Source of the DNA: Micromonospora sp. U21
Lineage (GTDB): Bacteria > Actinomycetota > Actinomycetes > Mycobacteriales > Micromonosporaceae
Assembly: GCF_018070045.1 (NCBI RefSeq)
Contig: NZ_JAGPYK010000016.1
Span: forward strand, 99,721-163,720
Direction: 5' to 3'
Length of the DNA: 64,000 nucleotides
Shown: positions 24,630 through 33,424 of the stretch, in pieces
Position numbering within the stretch: position 1 is the first letter of the stretch
Layout: each line of letters begins with the position of its first letter
Translations under genes and position numbers: made by a program
The notes under the pieces: generated by a model
Told to the model about the DNA's origin: nothing
The model's input: the letters and a program-made list of their open reading frames with translations, nothing else
The model's database searches: none

Positions 24630-25373
24630 GTGCACATCGAGCCGGTCGACTCCGCGCCCCAGCGGCTGTTCCCCTGGGCGATGCTGCGGCAGCGCTGGCA
24701 GGATCTCACCTTCCTGCACTGGCCCGTCGCACCGGAACTCGTCGCGCCGCTGCTGCCGGCCGGGACCCACCCGGACACCCTCGACGGGGTCAGCCACGTC
24801 GGCCTGATCGGCTTCCGGATGGTCGGGCTGGGCCTCGGCCGTGGGCCGGGGGTGCCGTACTTCGGCACCTTCTGGGAAACCAACGTCCGGCTCTACTCGG
24901 TGGACGACACCGGCCGGCGGGCGGTGGTGTTCCGGTCGCTCGACGCGTCCCGGCTGGTGCCGGTGCTGGTCGCCCGGGCGACGCTCCGGCTGCCGTACCT
25001 GTGGTCGTCGATGCGGTTGGACCGCGACGGTGACCGGCTCACCTACCGGTGCCGGCGGCGCTGGCCCGGCCCGGCCGGTGCGACGAGCCGGATGGTGGTC
25101 CGGGTGGGGGAGCGGATCGCCGACCCGACCCCCCTGGAGCATTTCGTCACGGCCCGTTGGGGGCTGCACACCCGGGCGTACGGGCGCACCCTGCACCTGC
25201 CGAACTGGCACCCGCGCTGGCCGCTGCACCGCGCCGAGCTGCTGCACCTGGACGACGAACTGGTGGCCGCCGCCGGGCTGCCGGCGCCGATCGGGCCCCC
25301 GGTCAGCGTGCTGTATTCCCCCGGTGTCGGGGTGCGGTTCGGCCCGCCGGTCACCGTGCGCCGGCCAGGCTGA
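24630..25373 (+). CDS. DUF2071 (YqjF-like) family protein
   Basis: The 247-residue protein shows the DUF2071 landmarks LRQRWQDLTFLHWPV, VAPLLPAGTHPDTLDG, LIGFRM, and the middle ETNVRLYSVDDTGRR. The fold resembles acetoacetate decarboxylase-like barrels and the function is unknown. GTG 24630, with an AGGA seven bases upstream, is preferred because homologues start close to the TQRW block; an ATG at 24591, overlapping the previous gene, would add 13 residues. Confidence 0.85.
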   Translation: MHIEPVDSAPQRLFPWAMLRQRWQDLTFLHWPVAPELVAPLLPAGTHPDTLDGVSHVGLIGFRMVGLGLGRGPGVPYFGTFWETNVRLYSVDDTGRRAVVFRSLDASRLVPVLVARATLRLPYLWSSMRLDRDGDRLTYRCRRRWPGPAGATSRMVVRVGERIADPTPLEHFVTARWGLHTRAYGRTLHLPNWHPRWPLHRAELLHLDDELVAAAGLPAPIGPPVSVLYSPGVGVRFGPPVTVRRPG

Positions 25374-25421
25374 CCCGCTGGTGCCGGTCCCGCCGGGCCG
25401 GTCGCGATGGCACGTCGGGCG

Positions 25422-26399
25422 TCAGTAGCGGCCACCCTCGGGCGCGGGCAGGGCGTCGAGGTCGGCCAGGTCCTCGGCGCTGAGCCGCACGTCCCCCGCC
25501 GCGCAGTTGTCCACCAGGTACTTGGGAGTCTTGGTGCCGGGGATGGGGATGACGTGGCGTCCCTGGGCGGCCACCCAGGCCAGCGCGACCTGTGCGGGGC
25601 TGACGCCGGCCCGATCGGCGATCTCCCGGACCCGGCCGACGATGGCGAGGTTGGCGCATAGCGCCTCCTGCTGGAAGCGCGGCAGGCCACGCCGGAAGTC
25701 GTCGGTGGGCAGATCGTCGAACGAGGTGAACCGGCCGGCGAGGAAGCCCCGGCCCAGCGGGGAGAACGGCAGGAAGGCGATGCCCTGCTCGGCACAGTAC
25801 GGCAGCACCTCGGTCAGCGGGTCGCGGGTCCACAGTGACAGCTCGGACTGCACCGACGCCACCGGGTGCACCGCCTGCGCCCGCACGATCTGGGCCACCG
25901 TCACCTCGGACAGACCGAGGTGCCGCGCCTTGCCCGCCGCCACGACCTCCGCCATCGCACCCCAGGACTCCTCGATGGGCACGTCGGGATCGACCCGGTG
26001 CAGCTGGTAGAGGTCGACGTGGTCGCTGCCGAGCCGGCGCAGGCTGTCGTCGATCGCCGCGCGGATGTGCTCGGGGCGCCCGTTGTTGCCGATGGTCGGC
26101 GAGTTGCCGGGGCCGCCGGTCGGGGAGGTGACGACCAGCCCCACCTTGGTCGCCAGGACGGCCCGGTCCCGGTGCCCACCAGCCAGTGCCCGGCCGACCA
26201 GCTCCTCGTTGGTGTACGGCCCGTACACGTCCGACGTGTCGATCAGAGTGGCCCCCAGGTCGAGCGCCTCACGGATGACGGAGATCGACGTGTCGTCGTC
26301 GCGAGGGCCGGTGATGTCGTATCCGTGGCTCATGCCCATGCACCCGAGGCCGATGACACCGACCTCGGGACCTGCACTGCCCAGCGTGGTGGTTCGCAT
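25422..26399 (-). CDS. Aldo/keto reductase
   Basis: The 325-residue NADPH-dependent (beta/alpha)8 reductase has the catalytic tetrad Asp and Tyr in LIDTSDVYGPY, Lys in VLATKVGLV and His in YQLHRVD. The C-terminal cofactor motif HVIPIPGTKTPKYLVDN is also present. It belongs to the AKR branch with IGLGCMGMSHGY near the N-terminus, often linked to detoxification of aldehydes. Reading the minus strand, TAGCGT sits 7 nt before the ATG, so the transcript is probably leaderless. The physiological substrate is unknown. Confidence 0.93.
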   Translation of the reverse strand: MRTTTLGSAGPEVGVIGLGCMGMSHGYDITGPRDDDTSISVIREALDLGATLIDTSDVYGPYTNEELVGRALAGGHRDRAVLATKVGLVVTSPTGGPGNSPTIGNNGRPEHIRAAIDDSLRRLGSDHVDLYQLHRVDPDVPIEESWGAMAEVVAAGKARHLGLSEVTVAQIVRAQAVHPVASVQSELSLWTRDPLTEVLPYCAEQGIAFLPFSPLGRGFLAGRFTSFDDLPTDDFRRGLPRFQQEALCANLAIVGRVREIADRAGVSPAQVALAWVAAQGRHVIPIPGTKTPKYLVDNCAAGDVRLSAEDLADLDALPAPEGGRY

Positions 26400-26485
26400 G
26401 CGCCCTACGCTACGGCGGGCTCCAGCCTCCGGCGAGCGCGCGGCGGCGCCCCTGCCGATCGGACGTCACCGGTCGGATACTCGCG

Positions 26486-27598
26486 GTGATAGCCTTCGAT
26501 ACTGTCGGGGCATGCGCCAGCCTCGTCAGCGAGTCACGGGACGCGGGTCGGGTCCGGCCGAGTGCGCCGGCCGTGTCCGCTGAGACCGTCGCGGTCCTGC
26601 GGCTCGCTCCACTGGCCGTCGGGTGGCCGAGTGTGTACCGGTACGTGCGCCGCGAGGTCGACCAGGTCATCGGGGTCTTCGACCGGACGGTGGGGCCGAT
26701 CGTGGATCGGAGCATCGAGGGAGCCCGCCGACGACGGGAGGTCTCACGAATCCTGCTGAGCACCAGCGTCAAGGTGTGCCTCGCCATGTCCGGGTACGCA
26801 CAGGCCATCGGCATCGCGTTCCAGGCCGACCGTGCCGTACTGGGTAGTTCCTTCACCCGGGTGTACGACGACCTGTTCGACAATTTCCGCAGCCCACGGC
26901 TGGATGAGCGGCTGACGGTCCTGTTCGACGGCGGACCTTTCCGGCCCCGGTCGGACGCGGAGTCGCTGCTGTTGGCGTTGTACCGCACAATCGAGATCGC
27001 GCTACGGCGCGAGGATTCCGAGCCGGTGTACGCGGCCCTGCGGCGGATGCACAGATTCCAGATCCAGTCGCGGCAGCAGCGGGGCTCCGAGGTCTCCGGG
27101 CCGGACCTGCGCCGGATCACCCGCGGCAAGGGCGGGCTCGGCACGACCGCCCTGTTCGGGCTGCTCCGGCCGGCGCTGGCGCCGGCCGACGAGCGGTTGC
27201 TCCTGGAGCTCGGCGACATCCTCCAGGTGCTGGACGACTACCACGACGTGTCCCTGGACCGGGCCACCGGAGTCGTTACCGAGGTGACTCTCGGTACGGT
27301 CACTCTCACCGAGACCGCCCGGCGGATCAGGTACCTCCGCCGGGAGTTCGACCGGCAGTACCCCCGGTGCAGCGGTGACCGGCTGTTCGGCATGTTGTTC
27401 ATGATGCTGGCGGGCGCCCTGCTCCAACATCTGGCTGACCGGCGCCGCCGCCCGCCCGGTGCCCCGTCCCGGCGGCGGTCCGGGGCGGGGCTGACCGGAT
27501 CCCATCCGGACGATCGCCGACCGCACCGGTTGCTGCTCTGGCCGGCGGGGAACATCCATCCCGCGGCGGGCACCGCGCCGGCACGCGAGTCAGACTGA
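26486..27598 (+). CDS. Class I isoprenoid-synthase-like protein
   Basis: The 370-residue protein lacks a full match to standard polyprenyl synthases but has two aspartate-rich motifs in the right order. DDLFD (128-132) sits in FTRVYDDLFDNF, and DDYHD (250-254) sits in GDILQVLDDYHDVSLD. Between them is ITRGKGGLGTTALFGLL (211-227), which resembles the Lys-containing helix before the second motif. The first and second motifs bind the Mg2+-diphosphate in trans-prenyltransferases and terpene cyclases. The last 55 residues are Pro/Arg-rich. GTG 26486 is the most upstream start; GTG 26573 is a reasonable alternative. No other isoprenoid gene lies nearby. Confidence 0.7.
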   Translation: MIAFDTVGACASLVSESRDAGRVRPSAPAVSAETVAVLRLAPLAVGWPSVYRYVRREVDQVIGVFDRTVGPIVDRSIEGARRRREVSRILLSTSVKVCLAMSGYAQAIGIAFQADRAVLGSSFTRVYDDLFDNFRSPRLDERLTVLFDGGPFRPRSDAESLLLALYRTIEIALRREDSEPVYAALRRMHRFQIQSRQQRGSEVSGPDLRRITRGKGGLGTTALFGLLRPALAPADERLLLELGDILQVLDDYHDVSLDRATGVVTEVTLGTVTLTETARRIRYLRREFDRQYPRCSGDRLFGMLFMMLAGALLQHLADRRRRPPGAPSRRRSGAGLTGSHPDDRRPHRLLLWPAGNIHPAAGTAPARESD

Positions 27599-27792
27599 TT
27601 GTGCGCATCATGCCAGCTTGCTGGATTCACATTCGGTGGCCGCGCGGTGGCCGGCGGTACAGTGAGCGCGGCGGCGCATGCTCCGCGGTCGCCCGCGCGC
27701 TCGGGGCCGACAGGCCGGGCTCACCGCCATGACCAGGTCGCGGCACGGCCGGCGACGGTGCGGGCACGGCGCCGGGGGAGAGGCGGCAGGCG

Positions 27793-28536
27793 GTGCGGAC
27801 GACAGAGGTGGTGCTGGTCGAGCCGGGCACTGTCCGGCCGGAGGTGCCGATACCGTTGGCACCACTGGGCGGCCCCGCGCGGCTGTTGCGCCGGCTCGCC
27901 GTCGGACCCGGCCGGTCGTCCTTCCAGCGAGCCCGCAATGTCACCCTGGGTTGGCTGGTGGCCGCCGTGCTGGCCGTGATCGTCGACCGTCTGGTCGTCG
28001 CCCACGTCCTGGCGATGTGGGCCGCCGTCGCGCTGGTCGTGTACGCGGTCGCACGCGTCGTCGCCCTCGTGGTGGTCGAGCGGCGGCAGTGCGCGTTCGA
28101 GTGGCGATGGCTGGACGACCAGTCACGCCTGCTGCGCCGGCATCCCTTCGAGGTGGTCGCGGTGCGGGTACGGGTGACGTCGGCCGGGACCGGGCCCGCC
28201 GTCCGCACCCTCGACCTCACCGACGCCGCCGACGTCGGTTGGCTGCTGGACCGGCAGACCGACCCCGGGGTCGACGTCTCGTCCCAGGCGCGGATCGAGT
28301 TCGGCTACTGGGCCGTCAATGGCTCCGGTCGGAGCAGCGACAGCGTACGGAGGGGCTTGTGGGATCTCCAGGTGCATCCCGTGGACGCGCCCGTCACCCG
28401 TGCACGCATCCGGTTTCCGCAGGCCCGGTATGTGACTGTCGCCGACAGCGGTGGGGCGGGTGGCCAATGGCCCGGCCGCGCCGCGCACTGGTCGCTCGTC
28501 GGGCCGGTGCGACTCACCACCGCACGGGCGGCGTAG
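27793..28536 (+). CDS. Hypothetical protein with two membrane segments
   Basis: The 247-residue protein has a polar N-terminus, two adjacent hydrophobic helices (about 52-68 and 71-94), and a soluble C-terminal domain of about 150 residues. That domain has beta-rich segments (RHPFEVVAVRVRVTS, ARIEFGYWAVNG, ARIRFPQARYVTV). I recognise no family. It converges with the membrane NACHT gene, 13 bp apart. A GTG start at 27793 is assumed. The preceding 194 bp show no gene. Confidence 0.6.
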   Translation: MRTTEVVLVEPGTVRPEVPIPLAPLGGPARLLRRLAVGPGRSSFQRARNVTLGWLVAAVLAVIVDRLVVAHVLAMWAAVALVVYAVARVVALVVVERRQCAFEWRWLDDQSRLLRRHPFEVVAVRVRVTSAGTGPAVRTLDLTDAADVGWLLDRQTDPGVDVSSQARIEFGYWAVNGSGRSSDSVRRGLWDLQVHPVDAPVTRARIRFPQARYVTVADSGGAGGQWPGRAAHWSLVGPVRLTTARAA

Positions 28537-28549
28537 TCCACCTCGCCGG

Positions 28550-30628
28550 TCACCCGTGGATCGCCGTCTGCGCTTCCGGCGCGCCCCTCGATGCGGGCTC
28601 GGGCTGCGCCAGCCGCTCCTGGAGCAGCGCGTGCCGGAACTGGTAGAGCGGTCCCACCTGGCGAAGCACGCCGAGTTTGTGCGCGTCCTGGAGGAACGTC
28701 ATGAGCCGCAGCGGGGTCCACCCCCGGTACGCCAGCCACAGCCGCGCGACCACGAGCTGGGACCACGCGCTGGTGGTATACACCATCAGCCCGAGGCCGG
28801 CCGCCCCGAGCAGCAGCCCGACCGCCGCGCCGAGCAGCCCCTCCAGCGGTGGGCTCAGCTGGACGATGAGCCCGTACTGCTCGGCGCCGACGACGCCGCC
28901 CAGGAACCCGCCGACCAGTGCGCCGGCAGCCCCGCCCAACGCGGTCCCGTACAGCACGGTGCTGCGATCACTGTGCAACACGTTGCTGGGACTGGCCGGT
29001 TCCTTCGGCTCGGTCGGCTCCGTGAACCGGCGCACCAACCCGAAGACCAGCCCGAAGAACAGGCCGATCAGCACGCCGTACCCGACGCTGAACAGCAGAC
29101 CGACGATGAGCCCGCCGACCAGAGCGCCGATGATGCCGAAACCGAGGTCACGCACCAGCAACGTCGGCGCCAGCTCCGCACGACGAAGGAACCGGGGTAC
29201 GAACCGGCGTGGCCTCCTGGCTCGCAGCCTGCCCAGCGCCAGCACGGCGAAGAAGCCGACCAGCAGGCCGAAGGTCACACCGAGGTAGGGCCGACCGAAC
29301 AATCCGAACATCACCCAGCCCAGCAGGCCGCAACTCAGGGGGCCCACCGTCAGCCGCACGGCCTCGTGGACCGCCCGGGGCACCGCGCCAGGCAGCTGCC
29401 ACCAGGCGAGGTCGCGGGTCCCCAGGGTCTGCAGGTGTGCGGCCAGGAACGCCAGAGCCCGCTGCGCGACGACCGGATCCCACCGACGGGAGACCCGGGT
29501 CGGACTGGGCACTCCCCGGTGTGGGCGGGTGCGGAACGCGCTGGGGATGAACCGATCGAGGAGGTACTCCTCGACGTCGTGCTGTCGGGGGAACCGACGC
29601 CTGTCGAGCAGTTCCCGGGGTGACACCTCCTCGGCCTCGTAGACGGTGCGGGCGAGCGCGAGCATCAGCGGGTTGGTCAGCGTCTGCGCCAGCTCGTCCG
29701 ACGAGTGTTCGACGAGGTCCGCCAGGACCGGCTCCCACTCCTCCAGCCGGGTGTCCGCGGCGGCGTCGAGCAGGAAGGTCGCCGCTGCCTGCGGCTCCAG
29801 CGGTTGCAGGCGGACGACGAGCACGCCGACGAGGAGGTTCTGCGCGTTGGCCGCCTGGAACTCCTCCGTACGGCAGGTCAACACGAAAGGCCGGTCGGCT
29901 GACCAGTCGTCATCGAGCGCACGTAGCGCGACGGGCCGTAGCTCGGCCGGCATCTCGTCCAGCCCGTCCAGGATCGGCAGCACCAGGCGCTGGGTGACGA
30001 TCTCCCGGCAGGCAGTGGCGCCGAACCGCGCCTCGTTGCCCAGGAACGGGTAGTCCTCCAGCAGCCGGCGGACCAGCCAGTCGTCGAGGTTCTCGTCCGG
30101 GTCCCAGGACGCGATCTGCAACGGCACCGGCAGTCGTCCGGACGCCTCCCGCAGCAGATCCAGTGTGAGGATGACGCACAGACCCGTCTTGCCCGACCCG
30201 GGTTCGCCGATGACGACCAGCGGGCGGGGCTGCCCGACGAACTCGTCGATCAATCGAGGTAGCTGACCGGCCGGCGGGAACCGCAGCCGGTCGTTCGGCC
30301 GGTCCACCACCTCCCAGCGGACCGGCATCTGGCGTGCCTCCTGAAGCTGCCGCCGGCGCGCCTCCTCGTCCCACTGGTTGCGCACCTCGACGGCCAGCAC
30401 CTGCACGGCGTCGTCGATCTGCTGCTGGGTGCTCTGCCGACCCCGCGCCAACCAGCTCAACGGGCCAACCCTCATCACCGGCAACAGTGCGACCAGGGTG
30501 GACACGATCGTCAACACGGTGGTGAGGTCGGAACTGCCGAACCGTATCCACGCACCCGCGATGATGGCGGCCAGCGCGAACCAGAGGAGCAGGGGATAGG
30601 CGGTCCTACGTCGCCACATGTTCGCCAT
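28550..30628 (-). CDS. Membrane-associated NACHT-domain NTPase
   Basis: The 692-residue protein begins with two transmembrane helices (about 11-28 and 35-52) and a short charged linker. A NACHT module follows: Walker A GEPGSGKT (141-148) and Walker B LPILDGLDE (217-225), with the double-acidic DGLDE typical of NACHT. The C-terminal half (about 425-640) is largely membrane-embedded, with many glycine-zipper repeats such as GGAAGALVGGFLGG, and ends with the NACHT-associated YQFRHALLQERLA. ATG 30628 is chosen because of the GGGGAG site just upstream. NACHT proteins act as switch ATPases and some bacterial ones defend against phages; a defensive role here is inferred only. Confidence 0.88.
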   Translation of the reverse strand: MANMWRRRTAYPLLLWFALAAIIAGAWIRFGSSDLTTVLTIVSTLVALLPVMRVGPLSWLARGRQSTQQQIDDAVQVLAVEVRNQWDEEARRRQLQEARQMPVRWEVVDRPNDRLRFPPAGQLPRLIDEFVGQPRPLVVIGEPGSGKTGLCVILTLDLLREASGRLPVPLQIASWDPDENLDDWLVRRLLEDYPFLGNEARFGATACREIVTQRLVLPILDGLDEMPAELRPVALRALDDDWSADRPFVLTCRTEEFQAANAQNLLVGVLVVRLQPLEPQAAATFLLDAAADTRLEEWEPVLADLVEHSSDELAQTLTNPLMLALARTVYEAEEVSPRELLDRRRFPRQHDVEEYLLDRFIPSAFRTRPHRGVPSPTRVSRRWDPVVAQRALAFLAAHLQTLGTRDLAWWQLPGAVPRAVHEAVRLTVGPLSCGLLGWVMFGLFGRPYLGVTFGLLVGFFAVLALGRLRARRPRRFVPRFLRRAELAPTLLVRDLGFGIIGALVGGLIVGLLFSVGYGVLIGLFFGLVFGLVRRFTEPTEPKEPASPSNVLHSDRSTVLYGTALGGAAGALVGGFLGGVVGAEQYGLIVQLSPPLEGLLGAAVGLLLGAAGLGLMVYTTSAWSQLVVARLWLAYRGWTPLRLMTFLQDAHKLGVLRQVGPLYQFRHALLQERLAQPEPASRGAPEAQTAIHG

Positions 30629-30903
30629 CGGCTCCCCGCTCGTCCTTCCGTCCGCACCGCCCCGACGCGCGCGAGTACTCACAGGACACACGAAGCGTGC
30701 CATGTTGGGCGCAACGGGTAAAGAGTCGACCCGGCCAGGCTGAAGCTCACCAGCCAGGCGGCGAGATCGACGGGAGCTCACGCCGACCGGATCGGATGCG
30801 TCCCATCGACGCCTCGACGCTCGTCGTAATCGGGAACGCGTCATCGCGGCCGCGCTCCGGCCCTGAGGGGTTGGTCCGTAGCGAGTTTCGCATCAGCCAT
30901 CGG

Positions 30904-30919
30904 TTAGGGCTTGACCTAA
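30904..30919. promoter_or_regulatory. ArsR operator 1, TTAGG-N6-CCTAA
   Basis: TTAGG (30904-30908) and CCTAA (30915-30919) with a 6-bp spacer cover the -35 hexamer TTGACC (30911-30916). The same half-sites and spacing recur at 30939-30954. Confidence 0.75.
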
Positions 30920-30946
30920 GTGACGTGCGCGGGGATAGTTAGGCAC
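30911..30946 (+). promoter_or_regulatory. Leaderless promoter of the ArsR gene
   Basis: TTGACC (30911-30916), a 17-bp spacer and GATAGT (30934-30939) form a good sigma-70-type promoter. The ATG at 30947 lies 7 nt after the -10 box and has no Shine-Dalgarno sequence, so transcription should start at or next to the start codon. Confidence 0.75.
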
Positions 30947-30954
30947 ATGCCTAA
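30939..30954. promoter_or_regulatory. ArsR operator 2, overlapping the start codon
   Basis: The perfect palindrome TTAGGCACATGCCTAA contains the ATG (30947-30949) and the predicted transcription start. It matches operator 1 in both half-sites and spacing and lies 35 bp downstream of it. Binding of the repressor to both sites would block its own promoter. Confidence 0.8.
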
Positions 30955-31309
30955 GCATGTGGGGGAGGGGAGCGGCTCAACCGACGCCGCCCTGGACAGC
31001 GTGTTCCACGCACTGTCCGACCCCACCCGCCGCCAGGTCGTCGAGCGGCTCGGTCAGGGGCCGGCCACCACGAGCGACCTGGCTCGCCCGTTCGACATGG
31101 CGCTGCCGTCGTTCACCCAGCACCTGCACGTTCTCGAGCGCTCCGGGCTGGTGACGTCGGAGAAGAAGGGGCGGGTGCGCACCTATCGGCTCGCGACCCA
31201 GCCGCTCGAACGCGTCGACACCTGGCTCGCCGTCCAGCGCGCGCGATGGACCCGGCGCCTCGACCAACTCGATGCGCTTCTCTACGACCTCAAGGAGCAA
31301 CAGCGATGA
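30947..31309 (+). CDS. ArsR-family transcriptional regulator
   Basis: The 120-residue winged-helix repressor shows FHALSDPTRRQVVERLGQGP and the recognition region MALPSFTQHLHVLERSGLVT, then KKGRVRTYRLA. It lacks the metal-binding CxC motif of ArsR/SmtB, as in the branch paired with SRPBCC (AHSA1) proteins. It overlaps the next gene by ATGA, the common ArsR-SRPBCC pair. Two identical TTAGG-N6-CCTAA palindromes at its promoter indicate autoregulation. ATG 30947 is chosen from promoter position and homology. Confidence 0.92.
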   Translation: MPKHVGEGSGSTDAALDSVFHALSDPTRRQVVERLGQGPATTSDLARPFDMALPSFTQHLHVLERSGLVTSEKKGRVRTYRLATQPLERVDTWLAVQRARWTRRLDQLDALLYDLKEQQR

Positions 31310-31788
31310 CCACCTACACCGCCAACCCCGCACTCGACCTCGTCCTGGAGCGCACCGTCGACGTGGCGCCCGAGCAGGTCTGGCGTGCCTGGACGACTCC
31401 CGAGCTGCTCATGCAGTGGTTCGCACCGAAGCCCTGGTCGACGACGGCCTGCGAGATCGACCTGCAGCCCGGGGGCCGGTTCGACACCACCATGCGCTCG
31501 CCCGAGGGCGAGGAGTACCCGAGCAGCGGCTGCATCCTGGTGGCCGAGGAGGGCAGGACCCTGGTCTTCACCTCCGGCCTGGGCCCCGGTTTCCGTCCGC
31601 AGGTCTCCGAGGACGGCTTCCCGTTCACCGCGGTGATCAAAATCGAGCCGCATGGCGACGGCACGAAGTACACCGCCATCGCGATCCACGCCGACGCTTC
31701 GGCGAAGAAGTCGCACGAGGAGATGGGCTTCCACGAGGGCTGGGGCGCGGCGCTGGACCAGCTTGTCGAGGTCATGAAGGCCGGCTGA
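31306..31788 (+). CDS. SRPBCC (AHSA1-like) domain protein
   Basis: The 160-residue helix-grip protein shows the activator-of-Hsp90-like pattern: LERTVDVAPEQVWRAWTTPE, LMQWFAPKPW, DLQPGGRFDTTM and a C-terminal FHEGWGAALDQLVEVM. The fold binds small hydrophobic ligands. The ATG overlaps the ArsR stop (ATGA), so the two are co-expressed and ArsR probably controls both. The ligand is unknown. Confidence 0.92.
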   Translation: MTTYTANPALDLVLERTVDVAPEQVWRAWTTPELLMQWFAPKPWSTTACEIDLQPGGRFDTTMRSPEGEEYPSSGCILVAEEGRTLVFTSGLGPGFRPQVSEDGFPFTAVIKIEPHGDGTKYTAIAIHADASAKKSHEEMGFHEGWGAALDQLVEVMKAG

Positions 31789-31966
31789 CCGGCGTACCCG
31801 TACGGCCGAACGGCCGCGTGGCGCAGGGCGTCTGATCGCCGGACGGCGCTGGGCGAAAGAATTTCGGCGGAAGCGTCGAAGAAGCTGCTGCCGGCTTCGA
31901 CCCTGGGGTGAGGGCCGGGCACGCCGGTCCCACCGGCGGGCTGACCCAGACCAAGGGAGCGGATCG

Positions 31967-32569
31967 ATGACGAAGGTGACGACCGGGGCGACGATGTCGT
32001 TGGATGGCTACATCGCGGACGCGTCCCACGGTGGCTTCGAGTACCTCTTCCAGTGGTACACCAACGGCGACGTCGAGACGCCGACGGCCAATCCCGACAT
32101 GACCCTGCGTACCTCCGCCGCGAGCGCGCGGCACCTGCGCGACCTGAACGGGCGGACCGGTGCGCTGGTCGTCGGCCGGCGGCTCTTCGACATGACCAAC
32201 GGATGGGGCGGCCGGCATCCGATGGACGTGCCCGTCGTGGTGGTCACGCACAGCGTGCCGGACGGTTGGGCGCCGGAGAACGACTCGTTCGTCTTCGTCA
32301 CCGACGGCATCGAGAGAGCCATCGACCGGGCGAAGGCGCTCGCCGGCGACAAGGAGGTCGGCGTCAACGGCGGCACGATCGCGACGCAGGTCATCCAGGC
32401 CGGTCTGCTCGACGAGGTGCACGTCGACCTCGTCCCGGTCCTGCTCGGAGAAGGCATCCCGCTCTTCGCCGACCTGAAGATCGCGCCGCTCCAGCTGGAC
32501 GGGCCCGTCAGCGTCGTCGAGGGCGACGGGGTCACCCACCTGGCCTACCGGGTACGCGCGGGGGCCTGA
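31967..32569 (+). CDS. Dihydrofolate reductase-family (RibD C-terminal-like) protein
   Basis: The 200-residue protein has the RibD_C/DHFR fold signature: TGATMSLDGYIAD at the N-terminus, GALVVGRRLFDMT and GVNGGTIATQVIQAGLLDEV. It ends in PVLLGEGIPLF. Members are NADPH-binding reductases of mostly unknown substrate, widespread in soil actinobacteria. It begins 178 bp after the SRPBCC gene with a GGAG site and ends at a hairpin. A second family member occurs at 37414. Confidence 0.9.
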   Translation: MTKVTTGATMSLDGYIADASHGGFEYLFQWYTNGDVETPTANPDMTLRTSAASARHLRDLNGRTGALVVGRRLFDMTNGWGGRHPMDVPVVVVTHSVPDGWAPENDSFVFVTDGIERAIDRAKALAGDKEVGVNGGTIATQVIQAGLLDEVHVDLVPVLLGEGIPLFADLKIAPLQLDGPVSVVEGDGVTHLAYRVRAGA

Positions 32570-32574
32570 CCACC

Positions 32575-32606
32575 CCGGGAGCCGGCCGATCCGGGTCGGC
32601 TCCCGG
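32575..32606 (+). terminator. Hairpin after the DHFR-family gene
   Basis: Perfect 10-bp arms CCGGGAGCCG (32575-32584) and CGGCTCCCGG (32597-32606) start 6 bp after the stop codon. Confidence 0.75.
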
Positions 32607-32662
32607 TCCGTCCGCCCCGCGTGGGCCCTCGCGACCCGTCGGCGTGTGGTCGACTGTCCGGC

Positions 32663-33424
32663 ATGGAGCCTTCCGGATTTCTCGACTGCCTCGCGGACGA
32701 CTTCGCCCGGCTGCGCGCGGTCGCCCCGACCGACCTCACCGCGGCGGTGCCCAGCTGCCCCGGTTGGAGTGTCGCCGACCTGACCCGTCACGTCGGCGAG
32801 GTCTATCTGCACAAGACCCTGGCGATCCGTGACGGCGCCGAGCCCGAGCCCTGGCCGCCGGCAGAGCTGGCGACAGAGGAGCCGCTGGCACTGCTCGACC
32901 GGGCGTACGCCGGGCTGCTGGCCGAGTTCGCGGCCCACGACCCGGAGGACGCGGCGGGCTCCTGGTACGCGCCGGGCCAGACTGTGGGTTTCTGGATGCG
33001 GCGGATGGCGCAGGAGACCGTCATCCACCGCATCGACGCCGAGCTGGGCGTCGGTGCGCCGGTCGCGCCCGTTCCGGATGACCTCGCCGTCGACGGCGTC
33101 GACGAGCTGCTCAAGGTGTTCGTGGAGTATGCGGTGGCCCAGTGGGCCGACTACTTCACGGAGATCCTGGCCGGCTCGCCGGGCTGGACGTACACCTTGC
33201 GTACCGACGGCGCGGCGTGGTCGGTGCGTACCGGGCCGGGGGTGTTCCGCGTGACCGACGGCGCGGCCGACGCCGCCGACGTGACCGTCACCGGCCCGCC
33301 GGCGGCGATGCTGCGCTGGGTGTGGGGCCGGGAGCTGGCCGGTGAGCCGAGCGGCGTCACGATCGAGGGTCCGGCCGGGGCGGTGACGCAGTTGCGCCGC
33401 TGCATCGTGACGGCGACACAGTGA
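32663..33424 (+). CDS. Maleylpyruvate isomerase-type mycothiol-dependent enzyme
   Basis: The 253-residue protein combines an N-terminal DinB-like four-helix bundle with the C-terminal MDMPI domain. VPSCPGWSVADLTRHVGEVY near the N-terminus and QETVIHRIDAELGVG supply the metal-binding histidines of this family. Family members use mycothiol as cofactor, which fits an actinobacterial host. The reaction is unknown for most paralogues. ATG 32663 is preferred: the family motif starts shortly after, and GACTGT 5 nt upstream could be a leaderless -10 box. Confidence 0.88.
   Translation: MEPSGFLDCLADDFARLRAVAPTDLTAAVPSCPGWSVADLTRHVGEVYLHKTLAIRDGAEPEPWPPAELATEEPLALLDRAYAGLLAEFAAHDPEDAAGSWYAPGQTVGFWMRRMAQETVIHRIDAELGVGAPVAPVPDDLAVDGVDELLKVFVEYAVAQWADYFTEILAGSPGWTYTLRTDGAAWSVRTGPGVFRVTDGAADAADVTVTGPPAAMLRWVWGRELAGEPSGVTIEGPAGAVTQLRRCIVTATQ

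Larger units (their letters stand above)
30629..30946. other. 318-bp divergent intergenic region
   Basis: No gene is supported between the NACHT start (minus) and the ArsR start (plus). The right end holds the ArsR promoter and operators (30904-30954); nothing else distinctive was seen. Confidence 0.6.
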
